This document shows, piece by piece, positions 56,067 to 64,000 of a DNA stretch of 64,000 bases. Position numbers and translations under genes: made by a program. The stretch lies in assembly GCA_025504975.1 (NCBI GenBank), contig JANUWI010000002.1, positions 806,001 through 870,000 of the forward strand, in the 5' to 3' direction. The notes beneath the pieces were generated by a model, which did not search any database, had not been told where the DNA came from, and saw nothing but the letters and a program-made list of their open reading frames with translations. The first letter of the stretch is position 1. Each line of letters starts with the position of its first letter. The stretch is from Plenodomus lindquistii. Its lineage: Eukaryota > Ascomycota > Dothideomycetes > Pleosporales > Leptosphaeriaceae.

Positions 56067-57807
56067 TTAATCGAAGTCGTCCATCTTCGTATCCTGAACA
56101 GGCTTTGGCCGTCTCCGCCACCCAAACATCCTAGATACTGGCTCTAATTTTTCGAAACTCCAGGATACAGACAAAAGGAGGAGAACGACCATGGGCACCG
56201 CAACCACAAAAAATAGCCATAGACCGAATGGATCTTGTCCAACGAACGGCGCAAGATTCATGCCGAAGAAGGATGAGACGAAGCTCAATGGGATGAAGAC
56301 AAACGCAAGCCGAGTAAGCTTTGTGACGACTTTTGCTTGCTCAATAGCCTTGTTCGACTCGACGATACCAGCTCTGCTCAGCAGAATCTGAAGCCGTCCT
56401 TTGCAGAGATTTGAAAGTGTTTCTGTCCGCCGCAAGAGCCCTTCGTAGTCTTGGGCCAATGTACTAACCATCGTCGCGTGCTTTTTCTTCAAAGCAGGAT
56501 CTAATGGTCGCGGCCAGCCGTTCTCATCTCTTGAATTAATGGCTAAGATTGTTCGCCGCAGGTGCTCTGCATGGCGGTCAAGGAGGCCTTGGAAATATAT
56601 CATATTTGCGGGAGAAATGTTGTGATCGGGCATGAATTCCCGCGCCATGTCTGCGCCAACTTTTGATTCGATGGCGTTTAAGAATTGCACCTGGGAGTAT
56701 GCGCACGCCATGAAGAGTTCGTGCAGCGCGTAGAAGGGATCCTGAGCCATGCCGGTTTTGTCCAGCGATTTGCCATAGTCCAAATGTAGAAGTGACGCCG
56801 ACTGTTCAACTTCTTGCTTGGGACGACGCTCAGATGTGATTGAGTTGCTAGCTGCGTGTAGGGCTACAAAGGGTTGCGATTGTATCCATGGAAGAAACGT
56901 TTCTCTGTGGTCTCTCTGGTTGCTGCGAATAGTTTCTGCCCAAGGCCCTAGCTGATCAGATTTCAGCGGTCTTCCGGTATCCATCCATACAACAGCTGTC
57001 CAACCTTTCTCGGTCATTGCTAGACATATAGTTGCCTGTTGCTCGATGGCGAAATGGTGCTTGTCGAGGATGTGATATGCGCGGACGATCGACTCCGATG
57101 CCGACTTGTTGCGACCGACTTTCTTCCCAAGATCATTAAAATAACTAGACATATCCCGCGTCGCAGCGTCGCGCATATCGTCTAAACCTGCTTGTTCCAG
57201 GTCGTTCATTTGGGTGGGAAACTCTCCAATAGTCATGTAGTTTAGCTGGATAATGTTGCGCGATGTTGACAGTAGTGACGGCTGCGAGAAATAGGTTTTA
57301 GTCGACAAGATTGAAAGGAACTCTAGATGGCGGAAGAAGAATTCTGGGTCCAAGTGATAACAAGTGCCAGCATGAACCAGCCATTGCGGACAAGGCTGAC
57401 CATGGAGAAAGAGAAGGCTGCTTGCTTTCTTCTCAGCATGTTGGATCAAGTCTAGAGGAGACCTGAGCGAGTGATATTCGACGGCTTGCTCAGGACGATA
57501 TGTGTAAAGTGTCGCAAAGTCGGGCGCGTGCGCATAGTTGTACGTAGGGGATCGTTTGGAGCTCGTTTCGAAAGGCTTTCGGAGGATATGCGCAAGCCGA
57601 GTATAGTGCACACCAGCGTACACTGAGGTGCTACGCAGCTTTGCATAGTCGAAGATGGACTTTGTGTATATATCTATAGACCCTTCGTGGAGTTAGCCTC
57701 AGAGCATCAAAGGTCGCCTGTCCTTAAGACCCACATTGTTTCGCGGAACCGGAACGGATCGACGCGGGTCGGTACTCGTCAGGAGCGGCCGGTGTAAGGG
57801 TCGCCAT
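56067..57807 (-). CDS. CorA-like magnesium/metal-ion transporter
   Basis: Two exons (57735-57807, 56067-57673) around a 61-bp intron (GTGGGT..CTATAG) give 559 residues. The short first exon (ATG at 57807, MATLTPAAPDEYRP) was inferred because the long frame lacks an ATG at its 5' end; joining keeps the frame exactly. The body is a large cytosolic domain followed by two C-terminal membrane helices. The first helix ends in the family-defining pore motif GMN at about 495-497 (FFGMNLAPF), then a short loop and WLFFVVAVPMVVLLLL. The N-terminal half is unlike the classical Alr/Mnr proteins, fitting the divergent CorA-like group expanded in filamentous fungi. Transport of Mg or another divalent metal is inferred. 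The start lies 258 bp from the end of the NLR pseudogene. Confidence 0.85.
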
Positions 57808-58065
57808 TCGTCTGGAGCATGTGCAAGGAGCGGCTAAAGGTTGTAGAGGAGAAGTTCTTCAACATGCTTGTTATTGCGATGGCAGTGCTATTGAATGTGA
57901 CTGAAATGAGGCGAAGAAGGCAGCCACTTCGCAACGAGGCTGTGGGCGAAGGTTGACACTTGATGCGCTCTCTTAGCCGTGATAGCCGATGCTGCAACCT
58001 TACGCGCTGGTGGCTGCGGCGCAGCAATCTGACACCTCGAACGCCCATAGAGTTCAGGCAGCCCA

Positions 58066-61000
58066 TCAGCGTGACCAAAAAGCAACAACGTCATCGAAAT
58101 CAGCCTGCGTAGGCTCAGCATCTCCTGACATTGCCTTGCGAGTAACATTAGAGTACATTCGCACGCTTTGTTGCCGCAGTTTGTGTGCTGCTGCATCGTC
58201 TCCACCAGCATCTAACACCTGACTTTTCCAGAAGGTAGCGCGCGCTAACTCTGGGCGAAAAGTCGAACGGTCACTAAAGATTGCGATAGCGGCGTTGATG
58301 CTCGTGCTTCATCCGGTCAGCACCTGGATATTTGAATAAGAGGAGGCATATCTTCACCGACCTTGCAGCTTCAATATCTCCCTTTCGAAGTTGATGTTCT
58401 ACCATCTTGACTTGAATGTCGCCTGTGCGATGATGGTTCCTACCGATTGTCGCCAGAAATTGATTCAGCGCGCGACTATGATAGTCGTAACTCTGATCCA
58501 TATCGCCTTTCGACGCTGCGACGTTTCCAAGCGCGTACAAAAAGCGGCCAGTGCTGACCGGTGATTAGTGACAATGATTCAACACACTGCCGAATATCGG
58601 ACTTACATGAAGGACTGTTTGTCGTCATACCCAAATGCAGCGACCCGGTGTTGTAGACCCTCTTCCAGTGTTTTCTGCGCTTCCTCGAGGCGACCTGTCA
58701 GCCAATAGGCCAACCCTAGATTGACATACGGAAACGAGAAGTTAGCAGGCTTAAAGTCCGTCAATTTTTGTGCTACTTCCAGACATGTTTTGAAACATCG
58801 CTCCCCGTCTTGCCACTAATTGTTCATCATGTGCGCATTTCCTAATTCGTTCCAGGATATCGCAAGCCGGTTGTCTGTTGCCTGCGTCTGTTCATCGATC
58901 GCAGCTATCATCATCTCATTGAACTTTGTGAAGTGTAAGAGAGTGAACTCGGGCTGATTGCTCTCTGTGCCAATACAACCCAAATTATGATGCGTTTCTG
59001 CCAATATCGCGTCGAGTTCTAACGTGTCAGCAGCTACAGCTGGTGGATCTGAAGTTGCCTGTGCCATATTTGAACGAAGACTCTTTGCGACCTGCTGGGC
59101 GTGTTCAATGAGATCCTGGGATTCAGTGAAGTGCCCAGTCTCGTGATAATACCTGTCACGTCAGTACGGACATGGGCATTTCGGCGTCTTACTTACCAAC
59201 CCGCGTCATTCAACAGCTTGCAGTACTCAACTTTTGATGCGTGGTTATCTGCAGTGCCAATCAATCGTGCTGCGTAGCGCTTCAGACTCAAGACATGAGG
59301 GAAAAGCTCTTCGCATTTTCGCCAACGTGCGACGCTATGCCGCCAGTCGAATGCCTCAAAAGGCCAAGCCAGAAACAGCAAATGAAGTACGGCTCGAAAT
59401 ACTTCTTGGTAATGTTCCAAGCTCATCGACGAACGTGTGGCATCCTGCACGATGCGGTGAACGGTCAAATTCGCTTCTGTGCGATTTTTCGTGACCAGTG
59501 AAGTCTGCAACAATTCTGTACGAGCTTTGAGATAAGAGCTGGCAGCGCTAGGAAAGCCTTCCAGTTGTGTCGCGTCGTACTGTTTCAATACAGATTCCTG
59601 AATGCGGTCCGGATCGAGAAATGCCATAACCTCTAAGAGCGCCTTCCCGTGTCGAAGACTGTCGATAGCCCATGTTGTAGAGAGCGTCTTATCGTATCCA
59701 TCGATAGCTCCCACTTTCAGGGTAGATTTCAGTAGATCTGAATGCTCTTGATTTTCATCCCAAGTTTCGACAAACTCCCTCAAAGGTCATATGGTTGCGT
59801 ATGATGACGCTGGCCATCTGCGCGATCGCTAAGGGAAACCCTCCCAGTCTTTCGCCGACGGCCTGGCCATCACCCTTACGTCTCGTAAGTTGTTCTAACA
59901 TCTCTCCGGACTCTTTGAGAGTAAGGGGCTCGACCTCGCAACCGTCTTCGGCAAGGACTCCTGGATCTTTGGCCAGCGGGTCTCGACTTGTGATCAAGAT
60001 GCAACCAGGTCCTTGAATTGGCCAAATATCTTCGACAGCTTGGAAGTCGTCGACGTTATCTAGGACGAGTAACCATTTTGGCTGCGTCTTGCCCTGATCG
60101 TCTGAAATGTTTGTAAATCTCGCAGGGCCAGACAACCATTCTTTTGCTAAATTCGTTGTTATGACAGGGTCCAACGCCTCGTTCGAGTCAGCAGCCACTA
60201 GGTCTAGTGTGATAGCGATGCGAGCAAGACCTTCAATAACCTTGGTGGGTCGATCTGCATAGATCCAGAAGATTGCATCGAAAGCCTTGTTCTGCTTACA
60301 GCGATGGACATACTCTGTCACTATCTGTGTTTTGCCCACGCCGCCAGGGCCGCACAGCGCAAAGCTTCTAGAAACACTTCCATCATCGTTTGAAGACGCG
60401 GTCGTTCCGTTGAAGGCCTCACTGATTTTGCTCAGAACATCCAGTCGACCATAGAAGTCCTTGTTCTGGGTGACCGGTATGTAGTAGCACGGAAGTTTGG
60501 GGGTATCAATTTTCAATTCGGAGAGCATTGCGACCATCTCAAATCCCAGGTTTGATGACCCGGCTGTGGCTGAAGCTGTATTTTCGGGTGATGTTGTAGG
60601 GTTAGAACTACTATCGATTAGATCGTACGCGTGCTCGTCGAGCTCGTCGACTTCGCTGGCTGCTAGACTCGCGATGCTAGGTTAGTCTGAGTTCAATGCC
60701 TCGCGCATTGTGGTCTTGATTAATACTCACATGTCGGTGATTCAACCGAGATACTCAGACGCGCATCTTCCAGTGCTGCTGCGATAAATTTGCGTATCTC
60801 AGGGTTATTTGAGATGTTGCAGAGGTTTCTGTGATTTGCGTCTACCCCCAGCATACGCTCTTCGCCACTTCCAGTGACCGTGAAGTCCCTCTCCACAAGC
60901 TGTGTCGTCAGTCAACAATTCACTATACAACATAAAGGTCATACCTTCACTCTTTTCGATGAGAACAACGATCTCGGTTTGGTTGCACGCTCTTCGTAGA

Positions 61001-61783
61001 TGCTGAGGATCGGGCATAGAACACCACTGTTGTCGAAAGCGAGGGAGCTCTGAGCTAATCTCTTGATATCGTCGCGGTCCATGGGCTGTGACTTGGAGGT
61101 TCGACTTGCCATATGTGGCAGTACCGCGACGTTCTGCCATTTCGACTCTTGCTCAGAGATGGAGTGAGGAGTCCCCATCAATATCACGCCTGCCAGTGAT
61201 TTCTTGAAGGGCTTGTACTTTGTTTCGGTACGCTCGTAGGCCAGCCGCAATGTCTGTAGGTGTTAGTACGTGGGAGCAACCTAGAAGGGGTGGCGAAACG
61301 GTCGTGCCTCCTTCACAATGAAGCCACCTAGACTATGCCCAACGAAAAGAATCGGGCAATGTTGTAACTATATGACGATATGTTGTTGAGTAATCTGTAT
61401 ATCAGAGCTGCACACATTAGGGTCGTGATCTTACATGTTGCTCCTCGACCAGTGTGATAACCGACAGCAGAAGATCCTGCCCACAATTGAGAAGACTCTG
61501 CCACAATCCGGTGTGTGATTGACGAATTTCATGCTCGAACGAGAATAGACCGATACCTGGGGCATCGATTCTAGACAGCCACAGCTTACCGGCATCATCA
61601 GTCCATTCGCTTGTTGACTTGGTGCCTACACCGGCCACCGCTACAAATCTGATGGTGATAAGTGCAAGCCGCTAAGAGACGATCCCTATTCGCTGCTTAC
61701 ATGGTCTCGATTTTCTCGTGGCGGTCAAGCGGCTGGAGCTGAGCGTTGCGTTGTGATACACTGCCACTTGCAGGTCGAGACAT
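58066..61783 (-). pseudogene. NLR (hydrolase-NB-ARC-TPR) with frameshift and nonsense codon
   Basis: This is a STAND-type fungal NLR, a family linked to non-self recognition and incompatibility. Nine exons fit: 61701-61783, 61435-61648, 61308-61367, 60945-61253, 60731-60899, 59197-60662, 58607-59152, 58362-58553 and 58066-58300. An alpha/beta-hydrolase domain comes first (FVAVAGVG, GHSLGG with Ser111, GVILMGTPH). NB-ARC follows (Walker A GPGGVGKT near 383, Walker B KWLLVLDNVDD, ILITSRD, GGFPLAIAQ). TPR-type repeats form the end (AETHHNLGCIG, YVNLGLAYWLTGRLEEA, FLYALGNVAASKGD). The exon total is 3274 nt, one base over a multiple of three. An extra G in a GGG run at 59777-59779 breaks the frame after NB-ARC, and an in-frame TAG lies at 58816-58818 in the repeats. 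The read-out product would be ~580 residues, without TPRs. One intron appears to have a GC donor (61307). Sequencing error could explain the indel but less easily the TAG. Confidence 0.8.
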
Positions 61784-62281
61784 GGCGAGGGGCAGGAGCA
61801 GATTGCCTCCGCGGGAAGCGGGGATGTTAGATGCGCGATGCGTTGGTGATACGGTAGCGAGAGCTCATTTGCTAGCCCACCATCATGTAGATCCTGAGGA
61901 TATCAGGCGCGCTTTCGCTTACGGCAGGGACCCAGCATGGCTGTGCCGCCAGCCTGCTGCGGGGGAGACGACTTCATCACGCGCCTCCGCCTCAATCTCT
62001 TTTGTATACGCTTTAGCGTACCTAAGCTCAAAGTTTTATCTGTGACATAAATGTGGAGCCAGATGAAGTGCTTATAGCAGGTTAACCTCTTCTTTGAACT
62101 TTGAGCATAGCGATGAAGGCAGCGATTGTAGAGGGAGATGTTGAGCAACCTCCTGAAGCGTTAAGCCTCGGCACAAATAACACTGTGTTCACGTACTCAA
62201 CAGTACGCATCCCCACCCCTTATATCTAACCAAATATTAACGTTCACTCATAAATGCCACTTCAAGAGAGTACTGACTGCT
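61784..62281. other. Divergent gap between NLR and amidase
   Basis: This ~500-bp stretch separates the NLR start from the first recognisable amidase sequence. I searched the plus strand here for the missing amidase N-terminal exons and found no convincing ones. A 99-codon plus frame at 61746-62045 is not recognisable. Confidence 0.5.
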
Positions 62282-64000
62282 TTGTGGGCTTCACCTGACG
62301 CTGTCGCTACAGAAGTCAAGAACACGAGCCCATTTGAACGTGAGGCTGCTGAAATTCTGTCTTCGAAATGGGAAAGGCATGAAGACACACATGGGGCGTT
62401 TCTGCATACATTTAACCCAAATGGAGATGGGTATGTAGGTCTCTGGAAACTCAGCCAACATCACTGATCTATCAGGACACTATTCAACACACAAACTGCC
62501 AGTCCTTCACCACAGACCCTTCTCTTGTTGATACCACCAAAATCTCAGAGCTCGTCAACAAGCCAAATTGTACAACGCTCACGTATCGAAGGGTGGCGCA
62601 TTGCGGCGAAAGACATTTTTCAGATTCGCAATGTCCGTACATCTGCCTGCAACAAAGCATTCTATGACCTTTGCGTTCCCCCATCCGAGACTGCTCCATG
62701 CATTCAGAAACTCATCAGTCTGGGTGTTCACATTGTTGGTATAACGAAACTTGCGTCCTTTGCGGCTACCGAGGAGCCGCTGGAGTGTATCGACTGGCCA
62801 GCACCGTGGAACCCTCGAGCCGATGGCTACCAGTCACCAGCAGGAAGCAGCAGTGGAAGTGGTGTCGCCATCGCAGCGTACGACTGGCTTGATATCGCTA
62901 TCGGATCTGATAGTCAGTCGATAGATCTTCATTACCTCAAATGTGACCCAAGTATGGGTTGTATACATGGAGCTGACGAGCACTACAGCAAGTGGAAGTG
63001 GCCGCCGCCCCGGCCACTGGAATGGCTGCTTCGCCATGCGACCATCACATGGCCTTCTATCCAACGAAGGGATGATCAAAAGCTTTCCAAGATTTGATGT
63101 TCCCACGTTTTTCTGCCGAGATTTGCAACAATGCAAAACATTCGCTGAGACATGGTACGGCGAGGCAATACCGAAGGACGATAATACTAGTGAAAAGCCC
63201 TTTACGATCATCTACCCAACAGACTACATGAGCCTCATTAAAAATGGTTCATCAAATGGCTCTAATAGATGCTTTCGTTGAGAATCTCGAAGACTCTCTG
63301 CACATCAAACACCAAAAACTATCGTTCGAAGAAGTTTGGGCTGCTGATCCACCACATGAAGCCGACGGCGCCACACTCACCGAGTACATGAAGGACGCAT
63401 CTCGCGACTCCTTCTTCTACGCCGACTACCAAAATTTTGCGTCTTTCCGGCACGAATACCGTGCAGAATTTGGTAAAGATGCATATCTGAGTCCGCCGGT
63501 GAAATGGCAATGGTGAACTTCTCTCCACGCCTCATCCCACATCATCTAACACTCACTTACTAGGAACCTGGCCTCTACCATCACCGCCACAGCACACGAA
63601 GAAGCCATGTGCCGCCTCGAAGTCTACGCCATGTGGTTCACATCGGCTATCCTGCGCCCTTCCATGCAGAACACCCTTATCATCCTCCCCATTGAGGAAA
63701 TCGCCCCTCGGTACCGTGATGAATTGCCCGCCTCGCGCTTCAACCCCGTTGGTGTACCGAACCTGTTTCTCGCGCCGATCTTGAAGGCGCCGGAATTGAC
63801 GATTCCGATCGGGGAGTTTGAGTATGAGAGTAGGGTGAGCGGAAATGTGGAGAAGTTGCCAGTTGGAGTCAGTATCATGGGAGCTTTTGGTGAGTCGATT
63901 TTCTTCTTCTCGGGGTTCATCGAGGGAATGTAGATGAGGGAAAGGTTGGTAGGTAGATAGGGGTCGTGCTGATATCGCGTGTGTAGGAACTGATTTGCAG
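62282..64000 (+). pseudogene. Arp1-type amidase-signature enzyme, frameshifted, N-terminus not found, runs off window
   Basis: Exons fit at about 62282-62430, 62476-62912, 62989-63512, 63564-63889 and 63987-64000 (continuing past the window). Introns are 45-97 bp with GT..AG ends. The amidase-signature core is clear: GWRIAAKDIF carries the catalytic Lys; SPAGSSSGSGVAIAAYDWLDIAIGSD continues across a splice into TSGSGRRPGHW, covering the Ser-cisSer region; PRFDVPTFFCRDL, SPPVKWQW, PRYRDE and FNPVGVPNLF follow. The phases on both sides of exon 3 agree only if one base is removed; the break is at the AAAAA run 63240-63244, after which the conserved frame resumes (HQMALIDAFVENLED). No ATG-led exon for the usual N-terminal region was found. 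The gene is probably a decaying copy of a secondary-metabolism-type amidase; a single-base sequencing error plus a diverged first exon is the alternative. Confidence 0.7.

Noticed and set aside
58816..58830. Reading the AATTAG at the NLR stop codon as an intron acceptor
   Set aside because: No donor lies within a normal intron distance. The only upstream GT choices would delete conserved TPR residues.
63246..63267. A 22-nt intron that would repair the amidase frame (GTTCATC..TAATAG)
   Set aside because: It is far below the minimum intron length seen here (44 bp) and would remove residues that look conserved. A one-base indel is simpler.
1..64000. CRISPR arrays, insertion sequences, intact transposons, biosynthetic core genes
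   Set aside because: None of their hallmarks was found: no regular spacer-repeat array, transposase or reverse transcriptase motifs, or PKS/NRPS domains.

Overview
The window reads as nuclear DNA of a filamentous ascomycete (Pezizomycotina). Genes alternate strands without operons. Introns are mostly 44-80 bp with GT..AG ends and CTAAC/CTGAC-like branch sites. The gene set is fungal: a Set3-complex Snt1-type co-repressor, Pgs1, Smp3, Las21/Gpi7, an AA5 copper-radical oxidase, a fungal NLR and an Arp1-type amidase. Style and content suggest a Dothideomycete, possibly Pleosporales, but this is inference. Exon structures were rebuilt by hand from reading frame, splice sites and family conservation. 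For every gene called intact the exon lengths sum to a multiple of three.

Layout. 1-3.5 kb is repeat-bearing, gene-poor DNA with one orphan membrane-protein exon. 3.5-20 kb holds a KANL3/TEX30-like hydrolase, the very large Snt1-like SANT protein, deoxyhypusine synthase and a MATH-MORN-RING protein. 20-26 kb is mostly non-coding around a secreted PAN-PAN-copper-radical oxidase. 26-48.4 kb is dense housekeeping: an RBR E3 ligase, Gpi7, a FUN14 protein, a Kap122-like karyopherin, aminopeptidase P, the Pdx1 subunit of PLP synthase, Skp1, Smp3, Pgs1 and NDUFA12. 50-57.8 kb holds a full-length ABCC transporter and a CorA-like transporter. 58-64 kb is an accessory corner with a divergent pair of broken genes: a hydrolase-NB-ARC-TPR NLR with a frameshift and a nonsense codon, and a frameshifted Arp1-type amidase whose N-terminus was not found.

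Themes. Gpi7 and Smp3 both decorate the GPI anchor core. Pgs1 (cardiolipin pathway) and NDUFA12 (complex I) are both mitochondrial and are fired from one 185-bp divergent gap. Skp1, the RBR ligase and the RING protein are three ubiquitin-system parts. The most unusual items are the decayed NLR/amidase pair, a 7-nt microexon in NDUFA12, the Trp-to-Phe change in the copper oxidase active site, an insertion in the second ABC nucleotide-binding domain, the MATH-MORN-RING architecture, and a repeated switch of third-position base use near gene 3' ends.
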